From the NCBI GenBank assembly GCA_016192845.1, contig JACPTI010000066.1:7346-63628 (forward strand): a DNA stretch of 56,283 nucleotides, given 5' to 3'. The DNA comes from Acidobacteriota bacterium. GTDB lineage: Bacteria > Acidobacteriota > Vicinamibacteria > Vicinamibacterales > UBA2999. The notes beneath the pieces are model-generated. The model did not search any database, was not told the DNA's origin, and saw nothing but the letters and a program-made list of their open reading frames with translations. Within the stretch, counting starts at the first letter, position 1, and each line of letters begins with the position of its first letter. Made by a program: the position numbers and the translations under genes. Shown here piece by piece: positions 18,832-27,567 of this stretch.

Positions 18832-19673
18832 CTCCTTCCCGGGGGATCGATCGGCATATCGGGCAGGCGGCCCCGGAACTTCAGATAGGCGCGCAGCCAC
18901 GGCTCCCAGCGGGGGTGGTGCTTTGCGTAGAACGCCAGCTGGCTGCGGCGGTACGCCGTCTCGGCGGCGGCGGGCATCGACGCCGCGGATCGCCCGCGCA
19001 GGTGAACCACCTCGGCCGCCGGCGTAAAGAGCACCGTGCGGCCGCGGGCGCGAATGGCCGCGCAGAAGTCGACATCCTCGGCGTACAGGAAATAGCGCTC
19101 GTCCATCAGCCCCACCGCGTCCGCGTCGGCTCGACGGACGAGCAGGCACGCGCCGCTGACCCAGTCCACCTCGCGCGGACGGGCGGTCAGGCGGCACACG
19201 TAGGCGCGCGCGAGCGGCACGCCGCGCTGGCTGCCGATGACGAGCGCCTTCTGTCGCAGCTCCGCCCACGGGCCGATCATCGACCCGAACGACAGCTCCG
19301 GGCGTCCGTGCTCGTCCAGCAGGCGGGGGCCGATCACCGCCACATCGGGCCGCGCGTCGATGACGCGAATCAGCGCGTCAAGAGCGCCCGCCCGGACTGC
19401 TGTATCCGGATTGAGCAGCAGCACGAGCTCTCCGGACGTCTGCCGGATACCGAGATTACTGGCGCGGGCGAAGCCGAGGTTGGCGCCCGCGTCGACGACC
19501 CGGACGCCCGGCCAGCCGCCGCGCACCCCGGACGCCGTCTCATCGGCCGACGCGTTGTCGACGACGACCACCTCGTGCCCGACCGTCGGCGGGTGCCGGA
19601 CGAGCGCCTCGAGACAGCGCTCGATCACGCCGATCGAGTTGTACGTCACGACGATGATCGAGAGGCGCGTCAT
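18822..19673 (-). CDS. Glycosyltransferase family 2 (rhamnosyltransferase-like)
   Basis: A 283-residue GT-A enzyme: LSIIVVTYNS (4-13), VVVVDNASADET (nucleotide-binding), ELVLLLNPDTAV with the metal-binding DxD-like NPD, and WVSGACLLVRRADADAVGLMDE plus LYAEDVDFCAAIRARG, all typical of the WbbL-like rhamnosyltransferase subgroup. ATG 19673 overlaps the upstream stop (ATGA), so it is cotranscribed with the GT4 gene; an open extension upstream is antisense noise. It presumably acts in surface polysaccharide assembly. Sugar specificity is unknown. Confidence 0.9.
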
Positions 19674-20779
19674 GACGCGGCGGCGACCAGAAGGTTGAGG
19701 ATCCTCGTCGCGCACTCGCGCCACGAGTATCGCGGCAGCAGCCGCCGCGCCGCGTCGAGGATGCGGGTCCGCTCGCCATCATCGTCGAGGAGGCGCTCGA
19801 TGGCCGCCGCCACGAGCGCGGGATCGGGCCGCGGTACGTAGAGCGCCGCGTCGGCGTACACCTCGCGCGCCACCGGCGTGTCGAGGACGACGATCGGGAC
19901 ACCGGCCGTGAGCGCTTCGAGCGGCGTGAGCCCGAAGCCTTCGTACTCGGACAGGAACACGAAGACGCGTGCCGTGTCGTAGAGCGCGGCAAGCGCCTCG
20001 TCTGGGACGTAGGAACGGACGGCAATCCGGTCCGCGGCGCCGGTCTCCGAGACGAGGCGATCGACGTCGAGGCGCGGCCTCGTCCGGTTGTCGCCCACGA
20101 CCTCGAGGCGTGCCTCGGGCCGCCGTCGCGCGAGGTCGGCGAATCCTTCGACCAGTTCGGGAATGTGCCGGCGGGCGAACAGTGAGCCGACGTAGAGCAC
20201 CAGGTTTTCGGTCGCGTTGCGGGGCGGACCCTTCGGGTCCGCCGGGCGAACCTCCACCCCACCGCGCAGGCTTGCGCGGTGGGGACCCCGGTCAAAGGCT
20301 CGCCCCACTGACTGCAGGGTATGAACGCCGGGATAGATCACCTCGATCTTCGCGTGCGGCACGCCGAGCCGCCGGCCGATTTCGTCGCGTGAGAACGCCG
20401 AGGTCGTCACCACGCGCGCCGCGCGGCGGGCGGCGAGGCGCGTCAGCAGCCGTCGCCGCAGCCCTTCGCGCCAGGGAAACCATTCCGGGTGCACCGCAAA
20501 CGAGACGTCGTAGATCACGACGACCATCGGCACGGGGCAGCGCAAAGGGCCCGTGTAGCCGGGGGCGAAGAGGACGTCGGCGCGGGCATCCCGCACGAGG
20601 CGCGGCAGGGTGAGCTGCTCCCACGCCGACGCTCCGCGTCGGGCGCCGGGCGCCAGCAGAATGAATTCGTGTGACCGGGCGGCGGGAAGGTCGCTCCACG
20701 CCGCCATCACGCCCTTCAGGAACCGTCCGACGCCGGTCGGCTGCCCGTGAAGCTCCCGGCCGTCGATCGCGATGCGCAC
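19670..20779 (-). CDS. Glycosyltransferase family 4 carrying an in-frame palindromic insertion
   Basis: A 369-residue GT-B enzyme beginning MRIAIDGRELHGQPTGVGRFL. Conserved points are AFSRDEIGRRLGVPHAKIEVIYPGV, the linker LVLYVGSLFARRHIPELVEGF, and FLSEYEGFGLTPLEALTAGVPIVV with the paired Glu. Residues about 156-187 (for example RAFDRGPHRASLRGG and ADPKGPPRNA) are encoded by a hairpin element and fall exactly at the interdomain linker, where extra length is tolerated. The fold-critical residues remain in frame, so the enzyme may still work. It is the first gene of a minus-strand run. Confidence 0.88.
   Translation of the reverse strand: MRIAIDGRELHGQPTGVGRFLKGVMAAWSDLPAARSHEFILLAPGARRGASAWEQLTLPRLVRDARADVLFAPGYTGPLRCPVPMVVVIYDVSFAVHPEWFPWREGLRRRLLTRLAARRAARVVTTSAFSRDEIGRRLGVPHAKIEVIYPGVHTLQSVGRAFDRGPHRASLRGGVEVRPADPKGPPRNATENLVLYVGSLFARRHIPELVEGFADLARRRPEARLEVVGDNRTRPRLDVDRLVSETGAADRIAVRSYVPDEALAALYDTARVFVFLSEYEGFGLTPLEALTAGVPIVVLDTPVAREVYADAALYVPRPDPALVAAAIERLLDDDGERTRILDAARRLLPRYSWRECATRILNLLVAAAS
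20221..20313. repeat. In-frame palindromic element inside a glycosyltransferase
   Basis: Hairpin ggcggaccc/gggtccgcc (20223-20231 and 20235-20243), then ccccaccgcgc/gcgcggtgggg (20257-20267 and 20274-20284), then ccccgg and ggctcgccccac. The second stem is identical in both arms to the one in hflX, and the flank matches the intergenic copy at 106-170. The element is inserted relative to the GT4 family without breaking the frame. Confidence 0.85.
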
Positions 20780-20807
20780 GCTACCGGTATGATAGCCTCA
20801 GCAGTTT

Positions 20808-20893
20808 GCGCGGCCGCTAGGCGGGCCGCGCACACTAGTAACGAAGCTTCGCCACCCCGTGAGGCTTCGTTGGATCGGGCGAAGCTTCGTTAC
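20808..20893. repeat. Two hairpins between divergent genes, including a perfect 16-bp inverted repeat
   Basis: An 8-bp hairpin gcgcggcc/ggccgcgc (20808-20815 and 20824-20831) is followed by a perfect 16-bp inverted repeat, 20838-20853 against 20878-20893, whose arms centre on gaagcttc. The right arm ends one base before the GGAGG ribosome site of ugd, so folding would crowd its translation start. Regulatory element or inserted repeat are both possible. Confidence 0.75.
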
Positions 20894-20901
20894 GGAGGCG
20901 G

Positions 20902-22206
20902 ATGAGAATCGCGGTTGTCGGTACAGGGTACGTGGGGCTCGTCGCGGGCGCCTGTCTGGCGGAGAGCGGCAATGACGTGGTGTGCGTGGACCAGGACGAG
21001 GCGAAGATCAGGACGCTGCGGCGGGGGAAGATGCCGTTCTACGAGCCGGGTCTCGAGGAGCTGGTGCGGCGCAGCCGCCACGAGGGGCGGCTGACGTTCA
21101 CGGCGACCCTGCCGAAAGCGGTCCGCGCCTCGGCCATCATCTTCATCGCCGTCGGCACGCCGCCGGGCGACGACGGGTCGGCCGACCTGCAGCACGTGCT
21201 CGCCGTGGCGCGTGACGTCGCGCGCGCGATGAACGGCTACAAGGTCATCGTCAACAAGAGCACGGTGCCCGTCGGCACGAGCGAGCGCGTGCGGGAGGTC
21301 ATCCGCCGCGAGACGACGCATCCGTTCAGCGTCGTCAGCAACCCGGAATTCCTCAAGCAGGGCGCGGCGGTCGAGGACTTCATGAGACCGGACCGCGTCG
21401 TCATCGGCGCCGAGGATCCGCGGGCGGAGGAGCTGATGCGCGAGGTCTACGCGCCGTTCACGCGGACCGGCGCGCCGGTGATGGTGATGGACTGCGCCAG
21501 CGCGGAGCTGTCGAAGTATGCGGCCAACGCCATGCTCGCCTCGCGGATCTCCTTCATGAACGAGGTGGCCAATTTGTGCGAGCTGGTCGGCGCCGACGTC
21601 GACCATGTACGGCAGGCGATAGCGGCGGACCGCCGGATCGGGTCGTCGTTTCTCTTTCCGGGCGTCGGCTACGGCGGAAGCTGCTTTCCGAAGGACGTCC
21701 AGGCGCTGATTCACTTCGCGGCGCAGAAGAACTACGAGTTCAAGATTCTCCTGGCCGTGGACGCGGTGAATGCGTACCAGAAGACGCGGCTGCTCGCGAA
21801 GATGCGCGCGCACTTCGGCAGCCTGAAGGGAAAGACGGTGGCCGTCTGGGGGCTGTCGTTCAAGCCGCGGACCGACGACATGCGGGAGGCGCCCGCGCTG
21901 ACCCTCATCGAGGCGCTGCTGGCCGCCGGGGCGAAGGTGCAGGCGTACGATCCCGAGGCGATGCGCGTGGCGAAGGGGATTCTCGGCAACCGCGTGACGT
22001 TTGCGTCGGGGAATTACGAGGCGCTCAGGGGCGCCGACTGCCTCGCCATCGTGACGGAATGGAACGAGTTTCGCCGCCCTGATTTCGCGCGGATGCGCAA
22101 GCTGATGCGTACGCCGGTCGTCTTCGACGGGCGCAACATCTATACGCCGCAGCAGATGCAGCAGAACGGGTTCACGTACTACTCCATTGGCCGCGCCGCA
22201 TCGTAG
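20902..22206 (+). CDS. ugd: UDP-glucose 6-dehydrogenase
   Basis: A 434-residue NAD-dependent dehydrogenase that oxidises UDP-glucose twice to UDP-glucuronate. It has the N-terminal Rossmann motif GTGYVGLVAGACLAE (7-21), IIFIAVGTP, NPEFLKQGAAVEDFMRPDR, the catalytic Cys in GVGYGGSCFPKD (about 255-266) and the C-terminal WGLSFKPRTDDMREAP. The ATG at 20902 is preceded by GGAGG. It overlaps galE by 20 bases. Together with the decarboxylase at 12665 it forms a complete UDP-glucose to UDP-glucuronate to UDP-xylose route in one cluster. Confidence 0.95.
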   Translation: MRIAVVGTGYVGLVAGACLAESGNDVVCVDQDEAKIRTLRRGKMPFYEPGLEELVRRSRHEGRLTFTATLPKAVRASAIIFIAVGTPPGDDGSADLQHVLAVARDVARAMNGYKVIVNKSTVPVGTSERVREVIRRETTHPFSVVSNPEFLKQGAAVEDFMRPDRVVIGAEDPRAEELMREVYAPFTRTGAPVMVMDCASAELSKYAANAMLASRISFMNEVANLCELVGADVDHVRQAIAADRRIGSSFLFPGVGYGGSCFPKDVQALIHFAAQKNYEFKILLAVDAVNAYQKTRLLAKMRAHFGSLKGKTVAVWGLSFKPRTDDMREAPALTLIEALLAAGAKVQAYDPEAMRVAKGILGNRVTFASGNYEALRGADCLAIVTEWNEFRRPDFARMRKLMRTPVVFDGRNIYTPQQMQQNGFTYYSIGRAAS

Positions 22207-23251
22207 CGTCATCCTGGTGACCGGCGGCGCCGGGTACATCGGCAGCCACAGCGCGAAGGCGCTGCGCCGGACCGGCCACCGTGTCGTCATCTTCGACAAC
22301 CTCTCGGCCGGGCACCGCGAGGCGGCGCTCGGCGCGCCGTTCATCGAGGGCGAGGTGCGCGACGTCGACGCCGTGCGGCGCGCGATTCGCGAGAGCGGCG
22401 CCGAGGCCGTGATGCATTTCGCGGCATGGCTCGATGTCGCCGCGTCGGTCCGCGATCCCGTCGGGTACTACCGGCACAACGTGGTGGGCGCGCTGGCGAC
22501 GCTCGAAGCGATGGCTGCGGAGGCGTGCCGGCAGTTCGTGTTCTCGTCGAGCTGTGCGGTGTACGGCGAGCCGCTCGAGCTGCCGCTCGGCGAGACGCAC
22601 CCGACGCGGCCGGTAAGCGCCTACGGACAGACGAAGCTGGCGGTGGAGCAGGCGCTGCCGCACTTCGAGCGGGCGTACGGGATCCGGTCGGTCAGCCTCC
22701 GCTATTTCAACGCCGCCGGCGCCGACCCGGACGGCGAGCTCGGCGAGGACCACACGCCCGAGATTCATGCCGTTCCGCGGGCGCTCGGGGCGGCGCAGGG
22801 CGGGCCGCCGTTCGAGATCTTCGGCGAGGACTATCCGACGCCCGACGGGACGTGCCTGCGCGATTACGTGCACGTGGCGGACCTGGCGGACGCGCACGTA
22901 CGGGCGCTGCATCACCTGCAGGGCGGCGCGGCTTCAACGGCGTACAACGTCGGCACGGAGCGTCCCTCGTCGGTGCGCGACGTGCTCGCCGCGGTCGAGC
23001 GGGTGACCGGACGTGCGGTGCCGACGCGGGACGCGCCGCGCCGGCCCGGCGACCCCGCAGCGCTCTATGCGTCGGCGGCGCGCATTCGCGAGGAGCTCGG
23101 CTGGGTGCCGGCGCGCCCGGCGCTCGAGACGATCGTCGCCGACGCGTGGCGGTGGCATGCGGCGCACCCTCGCGGATTCGAAACGCCACGCCATCGCGCA
23201 GGCCTCCGCGATGGGGGCCCCGACATGGCGGCGGGGCCGGGCGGACGCTGA
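22187..23251 (+). CDS. galE: UDP-glucose 4-epimerase
   Basis: A 354-residue extended SDR with GGAGYIGSHSAKAL for NAD+, the catalytic SSSCAVYGEP (Ser) and SAYGQTKLAVEQ (Tyr-x3-Lys), the RYFNAAGADPDG segment and CLRDYVHVADLADAH, all characteristic of GalE. It interconverts UDP-glucose and UDP-galactose for polysaccharide synthesis. The start is TTG 22187, inside the end of ugd, the only start that keeps the first beta strand (VILVTGG). The last 20 residues, after AAHPRGFE, are encoded by a palindromic element and are not part of the family. It overlaps the next start by one base. Confidence 0.93.
   Translation: MAAPHRSVILVTGGAGYIGSHSAKALRRTGHRVVIFDNLSAGHREAALGAPFIEGEVRDVDAVRRAIRESGAEAVMHFAAWLDVAASVRDPVGYYRHNVVGALATLEAMAAEACRQFVFSSSCAVYGEPLELPLGETHPTRPVSAYGQTKLAVEQALPHFERAYGIRSVSLRYFNAAGADPDGELGEDHTPEIHAVPRALGAAQGGPPFEIFGEDYPTPDGTCLRDYVHVADLADAHVRALHHLQGGAASTAYNVGTERPSSVRDVLAAVERVTGRAVPTRDAPRRPGDPAALYASAARIREELGWVPARPALETIVADAWRWHAAHPRGFETPRHRAGLRDGGPDMAAGPGGR
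23186..23227. repeat. Palindromic element forming the 3' end of galE
   Basis: The stem ccatcgcg/cgcgatgg flanks caggcct, followed by gggggccccg. It is the same family as the intergenic element at 106-170 (ccatcgc stem followed by gggg-ccccgg). It supplies the final residues and leads to the galE stop. Confidence 0.65.
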
Positions 23252-23961
23252 TGTCGCGTCTGCGGGGCGTCCTCGCGGATCCCCTGCTGTCGGTCGTGAT
23301 GCCGGTGTTCAACGAGGCCGCCACCATCGAGGAGATCGTCCGGCGCGTGCTGGCAGTGCCGCTGCGCACCCAGTTGATCGTCGTCGACGACGGCTCGACC
23401 GACGGGACGCGGGAGACGCTGCAGCGCCTGCACGGGGAGCTCGGGTTCACGCTGCTGATCCAGCCGTACAACCAGGGCAAGGGCGCGGCGCTGAGGCGCG
23501 GGTTTCGGGAGGTGCGGGGCGATCTGGTGGTCATCCAGGATGCGGATCTCGAGTACTCGCCGGAGGAGTTGCCGCTGCTCATCGAGCTCGTCTGCCAGGG
23601 CCGCGCCGACGTGGTCTACGGCTCGCGGTTCCTCGGCCGGCACCGGGTGTTTCTCTTCTCGCATTACCTCGGCAACCGGCTGCTGACGCTGATGACCAAC
23701 GTCCTCTACAACACCATGCTCACGGACATGGAGACCTGCTACAAGGTCATGCGGACCGAGGTGCTCCGCTCGATGACGCTGCGCTCCAACGGGTTCGGCA
23801 TCGAGCCCGAGCTGACGGCGAAGATCTTCAAGCGGGGGTTTCGCGTGTACGAGGTGCCGATTACCTACGACGGCCGCGGCTACGAAGAGGGCAAGAAGAT
23901 CGGATGGCGTGACGGGGTGGTCGCCCTGTGGGTGCTGCTGAGGTACCGGTTCACGGAGTGA
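23251..23961 (+). CDS. Glycosyltransferase family 2 (dolichol-phosphate-mannose-synthase-like)
   Basis: A 236-residue GT-A enzyme: LLSVVMPVFNEAATIEEIV (about 12-30), LIVVDDGSTDGT, NQGKGAALRRGF and VIQDADLEYSPEE with the metal-binding DAD, then VVYGSRFLG and GFGIEPELTAKI. This is the DPM1-like subgroup that glycosylates lipid carriers or polyprenyl phosphates. ATG 23251 overlaps the galE stop, and the gene's own stop overlaps the next GTG (GTGA). Donor and acceptor are unknown. Confidence 0.9.
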   Translation: MSRLRGVLADPLLSVVMPVFNEAATIEEIVRRVLAVPLRTQLIVVDDGSTDGTRETLQRLHGELGFTLLIQPYNQGKGAALRRGFREVRGDLVVIQDADLEYSPEELPLLIELVCQGRADVVYGSRFLGRHRVFLFSHYLGNRLLTLMTNVLYNTMLTDMETCYKVMRTEVLRSMTLRSNGFGIEPELTAKIFKRGFRVYEVPITYDGRGYEEGKKIGWRDGVVALWVLLRYRFTE

Positions 23962-25697
23962 GCGTCTTCTTCCGGCTGCTCGAGTACGCGCGGCCGCACC
24001 GCGCGCGGCTGGCGGGCGCGCTGGCGGCGATGGTGCTGTACGGCGCCGCGTCGGCCGGGTTGGCGGCGCTCATCCAGCCGATCTTCGACGAAGTGCTGCC
24101 CAACCGGCAGAACCTGGCCCCGATCGCCGCCGCAATTCTCGTGATCTACCTGCTGAAGGGCGTCGGCGCCTACCTCTCCGGCTATCTGATGACCGATGTC
24201 GGCCAGCGCGTCGTCCGCGACCTGCGCAACGTCCTCTTCCGGCACATCCTCGGCCAGTCGGCCGCCTTCTTCTCGCTCCAGACGACCGGCCGTCTGATGT
24301 CGCGCATCACCAACGACGTGGGGCAGATCCAGCGTGCGGTGTCGGAGACGATCGGGGACCTCGCCCGAGAATCGCTGGCGCTCGTCGGCTTTGCCGCCCT
24401 GCTGTTCTACTACGACGCGCGGCTGGCGCTCGTCTGCCTGACGGGCGCCCCCATCGTGGTGTATCCGCTGGTGCGCCTCGGGCAGCGCATCCGGCGGACC
24501 GCCCGCCGGAGCCAGGAGGCGCTCGAGCAGATGTCGCACGTGAGCGCCGAGGCGATCACCGGCCACCGGATCGTGAAGGCGTTCGGCGCCGAAGGGCGCG
24601 AGACGGCGAAGTTCGAGCGCGCGTCGCACCACCTGTATCGGACCAACATGAAGGTGACGGGGGTCGTGTCGGTGCTCCCGCCGCTCATGGAGTTCATCGG
24701 CGGCGTGGCGTTCGTCGGGGCGCTCGTCTACGGCAGCCAGGAGATCGCGGCGGGGCGGCTGTCGCCGGGCGAGTTCACCGCCTTCGTCGCGGCGCTCTTC
24801 ATGATGTATGCGCCGGCGAAGAAGCTGAGCCGCGTCAACGCCGACCTGCAGCAGGCGATGGCGGCCGGCGAGCGCCTCTTCGAGATTCTTGATTCGCACA
24901 ACGAGGTGCAGCAACGGCCGGACGCCGTCGTGCTGCCGCCGTTCAGCTGGCGCATCGAGTTCCGCGACGTCCGCTTCTCGTACGGCGGTGACGGCCCCTC
25001 GACGCTCGACGGCGTGACGTTCGCCGTCCGCCAGGGGCAGATGCTCGCCATCGTCGGCCGGAGCGGCGCGGGCAAGACGACGCTCGTCAATCTGATTCCG
25101 CGCTTCTACGACGTGACCGGCGGGGCGATTCTGGTCGACGGCCACGACGTGCGGGAGGTCACGCTGGCGTCGCTGCGCGGGCAGATCGGCATCGTCACCC
25201 AGGAAACCGTGCTGTTCGACGACACGATCGCGGCGAACATCGCGTACGGGCGGCCGGAGGCGACGCGGCAGGAGATCGAGGCGGCCGCGCGCGCGGCGCA
25301 CGCGCACGAGTTCATCGTCCGGCTCGACGGAGGCTACGAGGCGATGATCGGCGAGCGGGGGCAGCGGCTCTCCGGCGGGCAGCGGCAGCGCATCGCCATC
25401 GCGCGGGCGATCCTGCGCGACTCGCCGATTCTGATCCTCGACGAGGCGACCTCGTCGCTCGACGCCGAGTCGGAGATGCTGGTGCAGGAGGCGCTGTCGA
25501 ATCTGATGCGGAACCGTACGAGCTTCGTCATCGCCCACCGGCTCTCGACCGTGCGCCGCGCCGACGCGATCGTGGTGCTCGAGCGCGGCCGCATCGTGGA
25601 GTCCAGCACGCACGACGAGCTGATGGCGCGAGGCGGCGCGTATGCGAAACTCTACGAGCTGCAGCTCCAGGAGGAACCGTCGGAGATAGAAATCTGA
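23958..25697 (+). CDS. MsbA-type ABC transporter, fused permease and ATPase
   Basis: A 579-residue half-transporter. Six membrane spans occupy residues 1-310, with the intracellular-loop sequence GRLMSRITNDVGQIQ. The ATPase domain (about 335-579) has Walker A GRSGAGKTTL, a Q-loop in TQETVLFDDT, signature LSGGQRQRIAIARAIL, Walker B ILILDEATSSLD and the switch IAHRLSTV. The closest known role is flipping lipid A core or lipid-linked saccharides across the inner membrane. Start GTG 23958 overlaps the glycosyltransferase stop, so it belongs to the ugd-galE-GT operon and may export its product. The exact substrate is inferred from context. Confidence 0.92.
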   Translation: MSVFFRLLEYARPHRARLAGALAAMVLYGAASAGLAALIQPIFDEVLPNRQNLAPIAAAILVIYLLKGVGAYLSGYLMTDVGQRVVRDLRNVLFRHILGQSAAFFSLQTTGRLMSRITNDVGQIQRAVSETIGDLARESLALVGFAALLFYYDARLALVCLTGAPIVVYPLVRLGQRIRRTARRSQEALEQMSHVSAEAITGHRIVKAFGAEGRETAKFERASHHLYRTNMKVTGVVSVLPPLMEFIGGVAFVGALVYGSQEIAAGRLSPGEFTAFVAALFMMYAPAKKLSRVNADLQQAMAAGERLFEILDSHNEVQQRPDAVVLPPFSWRIEFRDVRFSYGGDGPSTLDGVTFAVRQGQMLAIVGRSGAGKTTLVNLIPRFYDVTGGAILVDGHDVREVTLASLRGQIGIVTQETVLFDDTIAANIAYGRPEATRQEIEAAARAAHAHEFIVRLDGGYEAMIGERGQRLSGGQRQRIAIARAILRDSPILILDEATSSLDAESEMLVQEALSNLMRNRTSFVIAHRLSTVRRADAIVVLERGRIVESSTHDELMARGGAYAKLYELQLQEEPSEIEI

Positions 25698-25701
25698 CAT
25701 G

Positions 25702-25829
25702 CAGGTTGATGATTGCAGACTGCCGGCTGTCGATGGATGTCGATTGATGAGTTCGGAGTTCAGTTCAGAATTCAACAATCGGCAGTCGGAAACAGTCATC
25801 AATCGACAATCTCGAATCTGCAATCCAGA
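25702..25829. repeat. Inverted heptad array (GATTGNN type) with a TTCAGNN core
   Basis: The left arm (25707-25752) has gattgca, gactgcc, ggctgtc, gatggat, gtcgatt. The right arm (25797-25828) has atcgaca, atctcga, atctgca, atccaga, approximately the reverse complement. The centre holds ttcggag, ttcag, ttcagaa, ttcaaca. The array fills the whole gap before yicC. Confidence 0.75.
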
Positions 25830-25832
25830 GCA

Positions 25833-26726
25833 ATGATCAAGTCGATGACCGGCTTCGCTTCGCTCACGCACGAGGACGAGTGCGCCACGATTGGCGTGAC
25901 GCTTCGCGCGGTCAACCACCGGTTCCTGGATCTGCAGCTCCGGATTCCGCAGTCGCTTGCCGACCTGGAACCGCGCGTCCGGGCGCTGCTCCAGAAGCGG
26001 CTCTCGCGCGGGCGGGTGGAGCTGGCGATCACCGTGCAGCTGCGGACCGGTGCGGTGCCGGCGGTGGAGTTGAACGCGGAGTTTACGAGCGCGCTGTCGG
26101 CCGCGCTGGACCGGGCGCGGCAGCGGGGGCTGATCTCCGGGACCCTCACGCCCGGCGACCTGCTGCGGCTGCCGCAGGCGATCACGATTCGGGACCGGCC
26201 GGCCGAGGCGGATCCGGCGCTCGAGGCGCAGCTCGCCGCCAGCGTGGAGGCGGCCGTGGAGCAGGCGCTCGCCGACCTGGACGCGATGCGGGTGCGCGAA
26301 GGGGAGCACCTCCGCGTCGATCTCGACGCGCGGCGGCGGGCGCTTGCGGCGCTCGTCGAGGAGCTGGCGGTGGCGGCCGACGAAGGGCGCAGCGCGCTGG
26401 AGCGGCGGCTGCAGGACCGGATCCGCGACATCAGCTTCGAGCTGCCGGTCGATCAGGCGATGATTGCGCAGGAGATCGTCCGCGCGGCCGCGCGTTCCGA
26501 CATCAGCGAGGAGCTCGCGCGCTTCCGCGCCCATCTGGCGCACTGGGAGGCGCTCGAGGCGGGCGACGAGCCGTGCGGCCGCAAGCTCGACTTCCTGCTG
26601 CAGGAGATGAACCGCGAGGTGAACACCGTTGCCGCCAAGGCGGACGGGCTGCGCGTCTCGGAGCTGATCATCAACGCGAAGGCGGAGCTCGAGAAGATGC
26701 GCGAGCAGGTGCAGAATGTCGAGTAG
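25833..26726 (+). CDS. yicC: YicC-family endoribonuclease
   Basis: A 297-residue YicC/YloC protein, a family recently shown to be an endoribonuclease involved in small-RNA turnover. It begins MIKSMTGFASLTHEDE and contains AVNHRFLDLQLRIP, LSRGRVELAITV, the basic RALAALVEELAVAAD coiled stretch, and the diagnostic C-terminus GRKLDFLLQEMNREVNTVAAKA (about 259-280). ATG 25833 directly follows the heptad array. It overlaps gmk by eleven bases; yicC-gmk-rpoZ order is widely conserved. Confidence 0.94.
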   Translation: MIKSMTGFASLTHEDECATIGVTLRAVNHRFLDLQLRIPQSLADLEPRVRALLQKRLSRGRVELAITVQLRTGAVPAVELNAEFTSALSAALDRARQRGLISGTLTPGDLLRLPQAITIRDRPAEADPALEAQLAASVEAAVEQALADLDAMRVREGEHLRVDLDARRRALAALVEELAVAADEGRSALERRLQDRIRDISFELPVDQAMIAQEIVRAAARSDISEELARFRAHLAHWEALEAGDEPCGRKLDFLLQEMNREVNTVAAKADGLRVSELIINAKAELEKMREQVQNVE

Positions 26727-27372
26727 CAGGCGCGGGCTGCTCTTCATCGTGTCGGCGCCGTCGGGCACGGGCAAGACGACGCTCGTCGAGCGGCTCGTGC
26801 AGGTGGTGCCGAACCTGAAGATGTCGCGCTCCTACACGTCGCGGCCCGCGCGGGCGGGGGAACAGGACGGCGTCGACTATAATTTCATCAGCCGCGACCG
26901 CTTCGACGCGATGGCGCGCGACGGGGCGTTCCTCGAGTGGGCGGCCGTTTTCGGTCACTGCTACGGCACGTCGGCCGCCGATACCGACGCGCTGCTCGCG
27001 GCCGGGCACGACGTCGTGCTTGTCATCGACGTCCAGGGGGCGCGCCAGGTCCGCAGCCGCGGCATCGAGACGGTCGGCATCTTCGTGCTCCCGCCGTCGG
27101 CAGAGATCCTCGAGCAGCGCCTGCGCGGCCGCAGCAAGGACTCCGAGGATCAGATCCGGAGGCGCCTCGACGTGGCGTGCCGCGAGGTCCACGAGTTCTC
27201 GCAGTACGAATACCTGGTGATCAACGACGATCTGGAGTCGGCGGTCGGGCGGATGGCGGCCATCGTGGAGGCGGAACGCGCGCGGGTGAAGGTCATGCGC
27301 CGCGACGCCGAAGAGATCATCGAGACCTTCAACGTCCCGGGCTCCAGGGCCCAGGCCTCGGGAAAGGTATAG
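26716..27372 (+). CDS. gmk: Guanylate kinase
   Basis: A 218-residue guanylate kinase (GMP + ATP to GDP + ADP). It has P-loop SAPSGTGKTTL (13-23), SYTSRPARAGEQDGVDYNFI for GMP binding, FLEWAAVFGHCYGTS, VLVIDVQGARQVR and the lid region LRGRSKDSEDQIRRRLD. Length is normal. The start lies inside the end of yicC. Confidence 0.96.
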   Translation: MSSSRRGLLFIVSAPSGTGKTTLVERLVQVVPNLKMSRSYTSRPARAGEQDGVDYNFISRDRFDAMARDGAFLEWAAVFGHCYGTSAADTDALLAAGHDVVLVIDVQGARQVRSRGIETVGIFVLPPSAEILEQRLRGRSKDSEDQIRRRLDVACREVHEFSQYEYLVINDDLESAVGRMAAIVEAERARVKVMRRDAEEIIETFNVPGSRAQASGKV

Positions 27373-27380
27373 ACGCGATC

Positions 27381-27551
27381 ATGGAAAGAACACCCAAGGA
27401 GAACCGGTTCGAGTTCGTCGTTACCGCAGGCCTTCGCGCGCGGCAGTTGCTGGCGGGGGCTGCGCCGCGGGAAGCCGGTGAGAAGAAGATCACGATCGCG
27501 CAGCGGGAAGTGCTCAAGCGCAAAGTGGAGAAGATCGCGGAGGGACGGTAG
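27381..27551 (+). CDS. rpoZ: RNA polymerase omega subunit (short form)
   Basis: A 56-residue protein: FEFVVTAGLRARQLLAGA (10-27) matches the conserved omega helix with the Arg-Ala-Arg-Gln-Leu core, and KKITIAQREVLKRKVEKI the second helix. It is shorter than the E. coli protein but has the conserved part. Its place between gmk and coaBC is the usual one. Omega helps fold and assemble the beta' subunit. Confidence 0.88.
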   Translation: MERTPKENRFEFVVTAGLRARQLLAGAAPREAGEKKITIAQREVLKRKVEKIAEGR

Positions 27552-27567
27552 GGCGGTCCCTCTCGCC

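Noticed and set aside
23880..26774. A 964-codon antisense open frame across the ABC exporter and yicC
   Set aside because: It is a mirror of GC-rich codon use; the plus strand encodes complete, motif-bearing MsbA-type and YicC proteins there.
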